Source: Cycas panzhihuaensis (lineage: Eukaryota > Cycadophyta). Taken from it: a stretch of DNA of 64,000 nucleotides. How positions within the stretch are numbered: the stretch's first letter is position 1; every line of letters begins with the position of its first letter. The stretch is from NCBI GenBank assembly GCA_023213395.1, contig CM041465.1, positions 198,655,741-198,719,740 on the forward strand, given 5' to 3'. The translations under genes and the position numbers were made by a program. Below are positions 1 through 13,844 of the stretch, piece by piece. A model generated the notes under the pieces. The model saw only the letters and a list, made by a program, of their open reading frames with translations, did not search any database and had not been told where the DNA came from.

Positions 1-3000
1 AACTAGCCCTTATGATCCATTCACATTCTCATTGACACATCATATCTCTTAGCGGCCTGCTAGGTGTGATTGGCATTTTTCTACCCATTTGCCAACTTCT
101 TAGGAACTCTATCTCTTTAGTGCTCTATTCAGCGTAGGTCATTTCTACCTCATGACTATCCCTAGCCATTTGGACAGAGGGTTAGGTCCTCCTAGTCCTA
201 GGGTACCTTCCTTTAGGGCTCCCAGCTCCCTCTTCTCTTTATATTTCTTGAGTTGTCACTACACCATGACAAATATTATGGTACCATAGTAGACTTTGTG
301 GTACCATGAAGTTTACAGCAGGGTGACTGCCACTAACCCTTTCTTAAAATTTGTCATGGCAAATTTTGCATTTATTATGAAATTACCATATGGCTAAGTT
401 GTATCTTGAGTCCTAACCTAATCCTAATTGCCTAATTGAGCTAGGGTTGGGTATAAAACCCCAAAAAGACCTCATTTCTTCCTCTTCCTTCACTTTTTCT
501 CCTCTCCTCTTTTACTTTCACAGGTGATTTCCTGTAGAAGCACCCTGCAACATCTAACACACCTATGTCCCAACTTGAGATTAACCCTTTGCAGCTTAGA
601 TCAATGACAACAGGCCTGAGATAAAGCTTCTTCAAGCAAGACGTGCTCTAAGGCTCACTTCCACACATAAGAATTAGACTTCATCAAGTTTTCCCTTCAG
701 GTTTCATAGCCTATATAGGATTCCACCTACAAACCTTGAAGGGATGCCTTTCTCTGCCATTTTCTCAGGCAGATTTTCTCCTGATCCACCCATAGTAGGT
801 ACTATTCCATTCATATTTTATTTTGTCCATTTTAAGTTCTTTTAAATGAGATTAGAATACTTTATATATCTTTTTTCTCAATTTTTTGCATCTAGTATAG
901 GAGGCATCCCCTCCATTCTCCCTTGTTTGCCTTATCTACCTTCTTGCTCTCTCTTAGTTTCTCTAAGGAGGATGTGAGGAGAGGTCCCAAAAGGGTGAGA
1001 GAAAGGAGCCAAGGCAAGTTCCACACCCAATAAGGCCTTCTCCTTAAGGGCAACCCCCTTTTCCCCTATTCCTTTTCCTCTTTTGTGCTTCGCTTTGGCT
1101 ACCAAAGAGCTCTTAGAAGAGAGGCTATCACTGGTAGCAATGTACACAACCCATTTCTATGCCATCTCCAGTCCTGGGTGCCTTACATGGGCAGAGTTTT
1201 TGACCCTTAGTTATACCATATGTCACTTTTATGTGTTAGCTTAGCCTTAAGTTGCAAAAGTTGTACATTGCAACCTTTGTAACATTGACAATATTACAAC
1301 CTTTGTGCAACCTATCTCCCATACTTTTGGCTACCATTAGATTGTTTGGATCTATTGTTTATGTGCTTGGATAGTGTGGAGGTGTGTGTATTAGAGGGTC
1401 AGCCATTCTGAGGCTAACCATCTTCATTCTTTTCTCGTCTTACTTACATTAAAGAGGTTGGAGATTATCTCTTAGGTAAAGGTTTACTTTAATTGAAGCA
1501 CTTTACTCGCATGCTTTTGTGCACCTTGCATATACATATATACCTATATACTTGGCATCCTAGTAACCCCTTGGGAAAGGGAAGAACTCTTTGATTGTAG
1601 GTTTTATTGCATTACGCACAGAGCAGGAAGAAACGCATCAATCTCGGTACGTCTCCCTCATTCCTTTCCCTTGTCATTTCTGTCTTTTTACATAGTCCTT
1701 TCCTTGTCTTTTTTTTGCCTCTTCCTTTTAGTTTAGGGAAGGTAAGGAAGCACCAACAACGTCGTTCTATGATGCCCATGTCTGGGGAAAGGAAAATGGA
1801 AGCGAGTGAAGTATAAGAGAACATCCTTATCCAGTCGCACGATCCTTCAGGTACACTATCCTTTTCTCTTCGTAGCTCTTTTCCTCTTGTCTTAAGCTTA
1901 TTTGTTTGCATATGTGAAACATAAAAGGAAAAAGGGAAAAGAAATAAGTTTGCATCCACTATTTGCACATGCATGCCATGCTCACACTCCTAGGAAAGAG
2001 CATGAAATAAGAACCCTATCCTTTCGCTTCCTTGGTTGATTGCATGCATTTCTTTTTAGCCTTACACCTTTTGCACACACATCTGGAATTGGTTGGCTTG
2101 TCCCCTTTACTCCCTCTTCTCCCATTAAAAATAAAAAGAGAGTGAGATTTTACATTTAAGAGTAAACGAGAGCATATTTACTAGTTTTATGGTTTTCTGT
2201 CTCTTGTTTGCAATAAACATAATAGCTTACACATCACTTCATTATCACATATAGAAGGCCAAACCCTTCACACATAAGACAGGGGAAGCCTCTTTTATCA
2301 TTGCTTCTTTTCCCCCAAACTCACCTTGGTTATGCTAGCCTAGGGAAGATTTTTCCTCTAGTGCATTCTCTTCTAATCTTGTCACACCTACACTAGTTAA
2401 GTAGCATTGACATCCTCTCCTCCAGGTCAGTCCCATATGTGAGGTGGTTATCCAACCCCATTCTTACAAGCGTGTACCTCCCGTACCACTTATCTAAATA
2501 CATCTCATTCATATCCTCCTATTTTCTATGAGGATTCATTCCCTCATTCGGTCTTGCCTCCCCCTTTTGGCCATCCAAGGGTAGGAGGACCTACCTCATG
2601 AGGTTACTTAAGAAATCAAGGATATCCCTCATTCCTTCCACTCCCAAAACCAATGTTGAGTTATCTAGAAAGGAGTTGTGCACCATTCATGGGTCTCGAA
2701 CCTGCGTTTCGACGTGCAGATGCCCTATGTAGTTGATCTCTCTCACTTGCTAGATTAACCTTACATTCTAAAACTCTTTGTTGATTCATTCAATCCTAAC
2801 CAAGAGTGGTTACCATCCCTTAAACACAATTCCATGATGCAGTGTAAAAAACATAAGCACTGTACTAAAAATATGATTATTTGGTAAAAAACATGACAAC
2901 ATAACTAAAACTGTGATTTGATAATTTACAATGATTAGAGGAAGTCACATTTTTTACTGTGAAGTTGTGTTTTTTCACTGTGAAGTTGTAATTTTAGTTA

Positions 3001-3700
3001 TATGATCATACTTTTAAATTTTACTTAGAAAAGTCTTAAAAATTAAATTTTTTGAAATAAAATCAAGGAACTAACATGATCTTTATACCATGATACAAGC
3101 CCTAGATAGAGTAGAGACATGAGAAAATGAGTGGATGGCCATTAGAGAGCTAATTAGCTAGTTAGACAAGGTAGGATGGGGGATTTTGAGAGCATATATA
3201 CTCTTAGAGGTGAGTGGATGAACCCAGCTAGTCATAGAACATGAGATTTTACATGACTTTTTTAATTGTTAGATCCTAGGATGCAATGTACTCTAAGTAC
3301 GAGCTATTAGAGAGATTAAGAACACTTTGAGAGATGTTGGGAGGATCCTAGGGGTTAGCTAACATGGAGAATAGGGAAGGCTCATCAGAGTGACTAATGA
3401 GGAGTCCCATATGGCATGTAGTGGGTACCTAATAGGCTTTACTAACCAGATTAACCAACATAAGATATCAGTGGAGGCTATCTAGACAACAAGAGATATC
3501 CCTATAGTTAAGAGGATTATCATCTTGGTTGTTATTTATAGGATAGCTAGAACCCAAAATTTCATTGGCGTTTTAGGTCAATAGGTTGGCATGGTGAGGA
3601 GGTACGAGCAGGGGATCTAGATTAACTTAGGATAATATATTGTAGATAGTGCTAACAATTATCTAAGATTAGTACGATGGGGACAGGAGGATTCTCATAT
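1..3700. other. AT-rich intergenic DNA, no recognised gene
   Basis: No reading frame here resembles a known protein and the open stretches are short and low in complexity. A TATA-like GGTATAAAACCCC lies near 449-461, followed by a pyrimidine-rich stretch, so part of this could be a decayed LTR promoter; no partner LTR or primer site was found to support that. Around 2830-3000 there are repeated AACATGA/ACTGTGA-type words that resemble sequence near 13300-13390. Confidence 0.5.
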
Positions 3701-6700
3701 AACTCAATACTGATATGTTAGCTATATATTCATATTCCACTTATAAGGCTAGGAGGAGCACTAAGGAAGATGACTATCATGGATCTAGGGATGAACATGT
3801 GGCACATGAGTTCAAGGATCTGTAATAGGATAATTATCATAGTGAGGAGTACATATAGCCTTGTCCTTCGTAGGATGACATAGAGACAACTCATGGAGGA
3901 TGCATATGTAGGGCTACCAGTGTGGAGCAATGATGAGATGGATTCTGCAAAGAGGGCATCAATAAAGGAGGCTCATGTTGTTGGTTAAGGGAGGGATAAA
4001 GGATGGGATGGAAGAGGATGAGATGGGAGAGGTGGTAGAGGCAATGGAGAGATAAGATAAGGAGGTAGAAGAGGTGCCTTGACTAATGGAGAAGGAGGAA
4101 GTCATCATGAGATTCTCAAGAGAGTAGGTAAAGCACCAATTAGTAGTAGAGAGGACTCCATAAAGAGCATAGAGGTAGGCTTGATAGACGAACAAGGGAG
4201 AGGAGGAGGACAGAGTAGGGGAGAAGAGGGAGAGTCTACTAAGGAGGCTGCCCATGAGCCACAATAAGAAGGAGTACCATCAATGGGGGAGGCAATGGGA
4301 ACAGAGTTAGATTGGGCAGATGAGTCATTAGGTATAATATTTAATTGATTTTTCTCACATCATGTTATACTTTTATTGACTCAATAATTTTCTATTCTAG
4401 GGGATTGATCATGAATTATATATTTTCATTGTACAGGTGATGAGATGGTGACCTTAAGGGAGGTGCAAAGGATATTAGAGGTGATATTCCCTTATGTTCC
4501 AAGATCAGAGGAGGCACCAACATGGAACATAGTAGACCATATCCTATACTAGGAAGATGCATTAACTATTATAGCCATGCTCTTCGAGCTAGAGATCTTT
4601 ACATAGATATAAGATCAGAACTGGTGACACGAGAGCTAGAACTTAAGGCAGTCAACAATGAGATACAATACTTACATAGGATATCTATGGATTAGGTGGG
4701 AACATGATATACTTTGTCAGCAAGTGCTATGATATAACAGGGACAACCCCACCTTCCACCTTGTGGTGAGTCCATGCATGGAGAGACTTCAAGTAGAGGG
4801 GAGAGGGAAGATCCAAATGTCCCAAAGGGATCTTATAGATGAGTGTATCGTGTATTATACAGGGAGATAGGAGGGAGATAAGAGGCATTTGTGAGCCTCG
4901 CTATGTATCATGAGTCACATGAGTGACAGATGTACTATATATTTTTACTATCATGTATATATATTGTCCATCTTCTCTTAAAAACTTATGTATAAATACT
5001 TGACTCTAAACCCTTTTCCCCCCTTATTTCTCTTTTGGATTAAGTATAAGATACATTCATTAGCATGATTGTCCAAGGAAACATGTAATAACTTTATTTT
5101 TTTTTACTTTTTTTTGTTCTTTTTTAGTTATATATATTTTTTAAATTTTTATCATTATATATATATGATAGTTTATACTCATCTTGGAGTAAGACAGTTT
5201 AGAAAAGAAAAAGATTACAAGAAAGAGTGAAGAAAAGAAAATAAATAAAAGATAAAAAGAAGCAAGTGAAAGGTTTAATTACTCTATTTTTATAAACTTG
5301 AAACCATCTAAAATAGGTGGTAATAGATTTATAAAAGAAAAATATAGAATGATATGAATCCCCTAAAAGGAAACTCATATAACTCGTATCATACTCTTGA
5401 CAGATTATATAAACATATAAAAAAATCCACCTTTATATAATATATCATAAAGAAAACAAGTTGTTTACTAAATATAAAGTTAGTTCCATTTAATAAATAA
5501 CTAGCCATCTAAGTATATTGGATTCTTCATTAGCTCCTTCTAGGGACAACAAGCTTTTAAAGACTTGCACCCTACCAAGATCCTCCACAACCCAAGATTC
5601 TCATGTGTGTCTATCTCTTTCAAATACTTCATTTCAATTTTCTACCTATCATCTTAATTTTGAATTACTCAAATCTATATTTTCCCAAACCCATAGTTTA
5701 TACTCATTATGGAGTGGTAGTTTATACTTATTTTGAAGTGAGGTACCTCTAGCCAAAAAGATGAAGTCAATCGAAATGATCATTTAAGATAGAAAAAACA
5801 ATAGTGTTAGCTTCAAGATTAAATGAATAAGGGATATATTGAATGATAACAGAAGAGAAGAGGGATAATAATGATGAGGCTTGATGATGTAGGAGAAGGA
5901 TTCATGATGAATAGACCTGATACATCCCAACCAACTGATAGAGTACGACTTACGAGTCTTTATGTATAATAATGGGACTAAGCTAAAAGTGAGAAATATC
6001 ATATAAGGCTTCTATAATAGTAAGGTACTCAACTTCATTATTAGTTACCCTAGGTACAAAAGATCCCATGAAAAGAAGAGGGATTCATGATTAGTTATAA
6101 ATTATCCAAGCAAAAGCAGATGGCCTTGGGTTTTCCCTACTATCTCCACCAGTTTATATACTCAATGTTATGGGAACAATAGGATCAAAGTTTGGAGATG
6201 GTGTGATCGATAGAGGATGGTGTGAGAATTAATCAATAATGAGATAGTAGAATGAAATTAAATTTTGACTATGATAAAAAAAAATGAAGAATCATAATTA
6301 AGATGATTATGATCAATACCAACAATAGTGTCAAGTAGGATTGGACCATAACTAAGGCTATACTGGACCCAAGTAGCTACATCTAAAAATCCTGAATGCC
6401 TCATCCAAATGAACCCAACCTACAGATGGATAGGTGGGGACGAAGCCATCACACGGCTTGTCCCAAATTACAAGAAGATGATAATAATATACTTTTTTTT
6501 ACTTTCTTTTTCTTTTCTTTTTTTACTTTTTTCTTTTCTTTTTACTTTCACTTTCACTTTCACTTTTCTCTTTTTCTCTATAAGAGAACCATAATCATTC
6601 AACTATGAAATTCTTTTAATCATCACATCAATGATTTATCCTTTTTAACAGAATCTGGAATAAAAAAGATAACTCTCTTTAAGGATCAAACTACAAGAAA

Positions 6701-7140
6701 AGAGAAGATCAAAATTATGGTGTCTCCAAACATAGAAGGAAGGCAATAGAATGACTATTCACTTCAAAAGATATATAGAGTGGACTGAGGATAATAAAAA
6801 CAATCAATAAAAATAAATGATATATGACTAAGGAGGAATCCTCAAGGTGAAGTACTAGTAAATGAAAATATGATCTTAACCAATAACCAACTACCTGAAG
6901 ATGACATAAGCATTTCTCCTTTAAGAATGAAGATATGATAGAGCTAGGGGCTCAAATTCTCCTATGAGTATAGAACTCAAAAGAGAATAAGATCCAAATA
7001 AGGTGATAGAACACTCACAATTAAAACATATGTTAGAAAGAGTAAGAGACTTGTATAATTCCGAGTAGGATCTCTAATAAAATCCACATAATGCTCACTA
7101 GAAAGCAAGAAAAAAAACTAGAAAGAAAAAGAAATTACCC
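3701..7140. other. AT-rich intergenic DNA, no recognised gene
   Basis: Short open stretches are rich in Gly/Glu/Arg or Ser/Leu and look like translated low-complexity DNA. This block lies where the RT-integrase part of the neighbouring minus-strand Gypsy relic should continue, but no RT, RNase H or integrase motif was seen. The part near 6338-6440 resembles 60125-60240 (shared words such as CATAACTAAGGC), so it is probably old repeat sequence. Confidence 0.45.
6491..6578 (+). repeat. Polypyrimidine tract with CTTTCA hexamers
   Basis: About 88 bases are almost pure C/T, with several CTTTCA units in tandem near 6545-6565. It is simple-sequence DNA; the short open frames across it (Phe/Ser-rich) are not genes. 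Confidence 0.8.
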
Positions 7141-7149
7141 ATAGTTTTA

Positions 7150-10100
7150 GCTCAAGAGGTAAAGGAAAAGATTTAGAGCCATAGTTTATCCTCATTGCGA
7201 ATGTGGACTAGCTCCCAACTTAATAATTCTAGGGGTATCTCCCTTCTCTAAGTCTACATCGATGGCCTACTGCATAAGCATCATGTTTCCTTCTTCAAAA
7301 TAAGGAGGGCTAGACTATATTAAAGAAACTGACTCTTGAGGTTGGGAATAATTAACTAGTGGTGAATGAGATTAAATTACTCTTGAAAAATGTAACCTAT
7401 GATGTCCATCTAGAAGTCTAGAAAATGAACCTGTTAAATACTTTGCAGTCATCTCATCATTCTCAAAGTGGTCTAAATGGAAGAGATTTTTAAGGAGAAG
7501 GTTTTTAGGTAAAGGAGTAGATAAAGAGAGAGGCCTAAAAGATGAAAGAGAATCAACTAAAGAGTTTATAATTGTAGAAGTAAACTTAATAATTAAAGGA
7601 ACATGAGAAAATGGAATAGGCCTATCAACAAACTCCTAAGTCAAAAAAAAAGTTTGATTAAATTCTTAATGACTCTTGCTACACTACGCTCTCGATCAGA
7701 CAAACATGTCAGGATGAGAGGGGATGGAAAAGAATCTATGTGAGGATGAAAAGGAAAAGAAATAGTAGAGATTGAATGGACTTCACGTTCTAGTAGAGGT
7801 ATTATGATTGCTTTGACTTATATCAAGTAAATCAGTATCTTCACCCTATGATTCCAAGTTAGGGTGTCGATGTAATAACATTTTCTTCCTATATCTATTT
7901 AACTATATCATAAATAAAGGAGATCAAGAGAAAAGTGAGGAAGCATCAATATATAAATCATATGTGACTAAAGTTGATGAAGTACTCGCTGAAAGATTGG
8001 TAATAGAAGGAACCACTATATTTGCCCCTAAGGACAAGCACAAAACCTGTGAGAAGGGGGTCTAAACAGGAGGGAAAGTACTTATATCAATGAGTCTACT
8101 CACAAGTGATCCCCTGTAAGATATGATAGAACAATGGGTTACTTCTTCACTAAGAGTAGAAGAGAAAACTGAAGCCTAACCAATTGAGTCCAAAGTAGAA
8201 GGAATAGATGAGGAACCTGATGAAAAAGGGACAATCTTGACCAAATCCACATCCTTTACTTCTAGATAAGTAGAAGGAGCTTCAATGGTAAAGTATTGAC
8301 TTAAAGTAAGTGATTAAAAGAAATAATCTAAAGAGTTTAAAGATTCACTAGGTTCTAGAAAGTCTTAATAAGAGGGAATGACTATTTAATGGGTTTCAAC
8401 TTTTGCTTGATAGTTTTCAATTATCCCTCATAGATGAACTTAAGTTCACCAAAGAGGGAGGAATAAATCACTAACATTTAGGTAATCCACAGTCTATCCA
8501 AAAGAATATTATACTCTAAGTTAAGATCAATAATGGTTAGCTCAGTAAGGACTATCTTTTGTTCTAAGATGACAGAGAGAGTAACTTGACCTAGGGGCAC
8601 CTTTTGATTCTTGTCATACCCCTAGCAAATCCACTCACATAAATCAAAAACTATAATATCTAAATCCTCCAACAAGATGAAGAGGTATTATATTAATAAA
8701 TGATCCCTTATCAATAATAACTTATTTAATATTGATGTCATCCTTCACAATCTCAATGTAAAATAGGGGTATGCCATTTGGTGCATGAGAAGAATGAGTA
8801 GACAAGGTAGCCAGGTTGAAAGAAAGTAAAAGGTGGATGAAGAAACTACCATAAGAACTCCCAATGCATAAAATAAAAGTTGATGTTGCTTAAGGCAATA
8901 TATAAGAAAATCAATAATTGATACTTGTTGCAATGGTCTTTCATGCATCAACCAAAGAGAATGATCCATCCTTTATACTGGAGAGAATGTAGCTAAACTT
9001 GATGGTATGGAGAGGTACTAGAGATAAAGAGTCAAGATTCCTCGTCATCAAATGATCAAGTGATTTAGATGGACCTGCGCTCTTTGTGGTCTCTACCATA
9101 TTTATAGTTCTCTTGGTGTCACCACCTTTAGGAGGTGGGCTAGATTGATTGTTAGTTCTTTTTGTTGAATGGATTGAGGGAATGGTAGTCTTCTTCGATG
9201 AATTAGAGCTCAAAGGTTTAACTTCATCATCATGAATCTACTTTTCTTTACCTTTATCATCTTTACTTATTTTCTTATTATATTAAGGCAACGAATCCTT
9301 ATGGATCATTTAGTCTTGAGATGACTTAGAAGAGCAGTTTAGTTGGATATTTGTATTTTGAGTTGTGTTTTGAATGGTACGACACTCACTTATATCATGG
9401 GCATTTGTTTGATGGTATGATCACCATTTTGTCTTTTTGAAAGAAGGAGGAGCTGGAGGAGGAAATTGGTTTTTCCTTCCTTTAGTAAGATGAATAACTT
9501 TGATCTCCTACAAATGTTGGATCTGAGGAGGACCATTAATATAGAATTTAATGTTGATTGCACATTCTAACAATCTAATAGAAGATGTCAGGTGATCATC
9601 AGTAGGTTTAGGATGGGAAGCCTTTGTTATTCAAACTATTACTTTAGAAGGCATATGTTTCCTAATCTTCTTGATACCCGCTTAAATTTTGAATGTTTCT
9701 AAGGCTAAGCAATGATCAACTACTTCTTCATATGTTTGAGGACCAAGTTTTAAAACTTTTAGATGTATATGGGGCCTCAAAGTAGTGGCAATAGATCAAA
9801 TAGTAGGCTAGGATCAAGATGTAAATGACAAGCATATACCTAGTCTTGAAATCTTCTAACAAAGTCCCTTAAGGTCTCATCATGGTTCTACTTGATCACT
9901 AAAAGAGATTTGATGCCTGATTCAAATGGTCTCACTACATCAAAATAGTTGATGAAAGATTCAACTAATTAGTAGAACAAGAGGATTAAAGCTGAGGGAA
10001 GATGGAAAAACCACTTCAAGTCATCATCTTCAAGTGATTTAGGGAAGATGTGCATCAGGACATAATTGTATGGTATGAAATCTATATATGCAAGTGTAAA

Positions 10101-10260
10101 TTCCTATATATGGGAGGCAGGATCTTGAGAAGAGTCACAAGAAAATTTAGGCAACTCAAGAAGGAATAGGGACATAGGAAATAAAAGAACCTTACGTAGA
10201 AATGGGGATTTTACATAATCAAGAAAATGTCTCCTTGGCCTTAACGAAGTAGAACGTTAA
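7150..10260 (-). pseudogene. Ty3/Gypsy relic (Tat/Athila-like): gag, protease, region before RT
   Basis: Read on the minus strand from right to left. At about 10200-9700 lies a gag capsid-like segment with DPASHI, FPKSLEDDDLKWFFHLPS and NHDETLRDFVRRFQD, the pattern of the retrotrans_gag family. Near 9470-9390 is a KW-x-SYHQTNAHDISEC segment like the HxxxxHDTxxC finger of Tat-type gag. Near 8745-8685 is a retroviral-type aspartic protease core, VIIDKGSFINIIP (usual form D-G/T-G-S), followed by EYNILLDRLWIT near 8520. Near 7290-7200 is AIDVDLEKGDTPRIIKLGAS, a segment that normally precedes the RT of these elements. Many in-frame stops and shifts make it non-coding. RT, RNase H and integrase are not seen to the left. 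The family assignment comes from motif resemblance only. Confidence 0.72.
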
Positions 10261-11467
10261 GGCAAGGATGACTGATAGGGAATACATGAATGGACAAGTT
10301 ATTATAAATATTGTTGTTATTGTTATTATTGGGAAATAGTATGAGATGGAAAAGTAGGAGTAGGATTAAACTAAGCTGCAAGGTTAGCCATAGAATTAGT
10401 TTAAGGTATAAGGTATTGTGGGAAAATTAGATTAAAAGAGGATAAAGAATTTTATTGTGGAGTAGGTCTTAGAATGTGCATAGAAGAAGTGGGATTAGAG
10501 ACTCTTAAAGCTTGAAATTAACTAACTAAAGCATGAGGATGGATTAGATGAGTATAAGAAATATGTTGGGAGGAAGGGACTATGTTAGACACTCTAGGAG
10601 ATAGAGGGAAAGGTATAACACTATAAGAAAAAATGTCATGTGATGTGTGAGGGGGTAATTGAGTGGTGGAAGAAATAAGATAATAAGAAGCAACTTTAGT
10701 GGTATAAGAGTGGATAAGTCCTAAACTCAGTGAAGGTAAATCCACTTTACTGGAAGTAGGTATCTGATAGGAACTAGCATTGCCATGGGCAGGAATAATA
10801 GTAATACCCTCATGCGTAAAAGGTATGATATGAAGAGAGTAAATCTGAACTTTTTATTTAGGAGGAGAGTGGTGAGCCTATGAATACATATACTTATAAT
10901 CATCCATTTCCTCTAAAGAAGAGGAATGGGATCAATGTAAAGGTCTAGATGAAGGGGGATGAGAAGGATAAAGAGACCAAACAACATTAAGTAGAGGCTC
11001 TACTTCTATTAACTCATAATCCTTACCTAAAGGGTCAATATGAAGATGTTGTGGTGGGGATGTCATGGTATGAGTCTCTAGATAAAACAAGTCTTGGTAA
11101 CAATGTATGAATAGTGGAGTAGAAATCCTATCAAGAATTGGCTTAAAGAATGATGAATATGATTGATTATAAGGTAGTTCTTCTTGTGCAAAAGAAGGAT
11201 CTACAAGAAAAGGATCACCAAGATATTAAGAGGGTTCAATGCATCCTTATTCTATGAGTATGTCATATAACTGGGTTGAATCTTCAAGAGGATAAACAAA
11301 AGTATCATGAGCTTGAAGTTTTGAAGATTTAACATAAGATGATGAGATATTTATACCAAAGTGTAAAGGATGCACTTGAGGATCTAATGGGAGGCCTTAG
11401 AGCCTCAAAAAGCGCCTATGGGTCAGTGTTGTAGTTTCTATTTCTTTAAAAAGAAAATAAATAGTAG

Positions 11468-11486
11468 CTGCCTAGTATAATCACCA
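11468..11486 (-). promoter_or_regulatory. Possible decayed primer-binding site of the 7-11 kb Gypsy relic
   Basis: On the minus strand the sequence reads TGGTGATTATACTAGGCAG, upstream of the gag relic and in the expected orientation. It resembles the TGGCGAC... primer sites of Tat-type elements after C-to-T decay. No flanking LTR pair confirms it. Confidence 0.25.
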
Positions 11487-13844
11487 GAAAGATGGTGTTG
11501 TCTTGACTAGACCTAAACTAGATATCTCTTAATTGGTAGAGTATTTCCTTTATTTCAATTAGGATGGAGAGATATATGGTTTAAGAAGACTTAAGTAACC
11601 ACCTTTGCCCAACTCCTAAGGAGTCTTTATCTATTATGCTATTAAATAAGATATGAAATAAGAAACGTGATGAAAGGCTTGGATATAAGGGGGGTGGTAG
11701 AATCCACTAACCTACATACATGGGTGAAGGAGTTATAGATTCGGAGCTACTCTAACAATATTTTTAATATCCTTCTTAGGAACTTCTATCCTTTGATCCT
11801 TTTAACTTTTTGAGTTTTACTTGGACAAAGGGAAGGGTTAAGTAAATGGAAAGATTTTCTTTCCTTTTCTATTTATTTTATTCTATTTATATTTTTATCT
11901 TTTTCTTGTTTAACAAAATGAAACAAAATGAACTAAGGTAATCAATGAAGCAATAAGGCCTATTCTACCTTTAACTAATAAGTTAAAAAAAAAACTAAAA
12001 CTAGATGCATGTAATATATTTTTTTGTTATTTTTTACTTTAAAGATAAAACATACTAATGCAAGTATGAAACTATTTTTTTAAATGCAATATACATACTC
12101 AATAATAAAAGGAAAGGCACCAATAAGAGATGCAATACACCATGCAATTGTTTTATGCAAACTTTCAAAGAATTTGATAACATGCAATGCTAATTGAAAG
12201 ATTTTTATATCACACACATGTTATCTTTTCTTTGAATGAATGTTATATGATGCAAATGAGAGATTTCAAAGACATATTATTACTCTTTAATATAAATTTT
12301 TAAACCCTTAAAATTACATGCAAATAACAAAACCTCAATCATAATCTTTATACAAAATACTAGCTGCAAAACTTTAAAGATTCTATCTCAATTAAAATAA
12401 GAAAGACTCCAAAGGATCTTTAAATCTCTAGTAGTCTAAGAAATCAAGTGTATTTTTCATTCAACATTTTAAATTCTCTTTTCAAGGAAAAGAAAGCAAT
12501 CTTAAAAGTGAAATTAAGAAAACAATAAAAATATAAAATCAAGACTTCTTTTTTAGTATAAAAATATGCTTCAGAATAACTCTTTCCTTTTAATTGATCA
12601 ATTCTTTCTAACTTTTTCCCTTAAAACAAGTAAATGAAGAGAAAAAACAAGCGATGAGGACTAAACCACAGCCAAACAAAGCAAAGAAGATGATAAATTA
12701 CTTAGAATATAGATTGCTATGTAAGAATGGGAAGGGGTAGCTCTTTGAATAGTGGAGAGATGACCATACCCAACCCTAGTCTATCCCTTATAAACCCCAT
12801 AAAGGGTTAATCTTTTAGTTGATATTCTAAGTCAAAAATATATACAAGATCACCACAATAACTAGCCAAAAGAAAGATTAGATTCTGAGTGAGAAAACAA
12901 CCTCCAATAGTTAGTAGAATAACAAGAAATCATATAGGAAAGGTCTTACTAATTTAGAAGAACTTTAAGGCTGAAAACTTTGAGAAAAACCATAAGAGTT
13001 AAAGATCAAACCATCAATATTTGAATATCAATGAAGCAATAAGTTATAGCATCAAATTCTTCTCTTGATTTCACCCATAAGTATCACCAAAATCAATCTT
13101 GAAGTCACAAGAGTAGTTATCCTAAAAAAATCTCTAAAAAACTTGATGAATCACACCCTCTAACTCTCATTGACTAAGCAACAACACCCTACTAATCATT
13201 CCTGGGTTTTGAAAAGATAAGATTTCATCAAATCTTGGTAGCAGCATATAAAAATCTAGTGCACTAGCTAAATTTTATATGCATGACAGTAAAAATCATG
13301 ACCGGTTATATTTTTGTACCTACTAAAAATGTGACTTTACTCTAAAAATATGATGAGTCATTCTTTTGGCAACACTAAAAATGTCATAAATGTGGAAGTA
13401 AAAGTTAACTTATCAAAAAGTTAAAATTTAATCTTGAAATATAAATTAAAGTACAAACAACTTTATAAATGAGTGAAGAGGCCCAAAACAAGATGAAAAT
13501 GATAAACACAAGGCCAACAATAATTAAAAGATAATAAAATTTAGATGAAACCAAGAGTAAATCTTAAAACTAAAAAAGTTTTAAAAGAAAAATTAGATTA
13601 AATTGATCGTGAAGGAAAATTTTAATGCCATAGTCTCAGTTATTGGTAGTTGATAGTAAAATACACATCACATCATCATCCATCATGCATCGTAAAATAA
13701 AATCAATATATTAAGTCATCAAAACATATCCTAACTCATCATAAACCAAGTTTAGCATTCATTCTTCTCATGAAACCATACAAGAACTAGATCAGAAATT
13801 ATAAATACAAATAAGAGGCTAAGTTCTAGTGAAACCAATATGAC
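11487..13844. other. AT-rich block, possible decayed LTR of the minus-strand Gypsy relic
   Basis: No gene is visible. If the primer site at 11468-11486 is real, the 5' LTR of the minus-strand Gypsy relic should start here. A TATA-like GGGTTTATAAGGG occurs on the minus strand near 12790, compatible with an LTR promoter. I could not match this block to a second LTR on the left, so the identification stays weak. Confidence 0.3.

Noticed and set aside
3959-4267. Overlapping ~100- and 62-codon frames on opposite strands
   Set aside because: They are low-complexity Ser-rich and Gly/Glu-rich translations of purine-rich DNA with no family resemblance.
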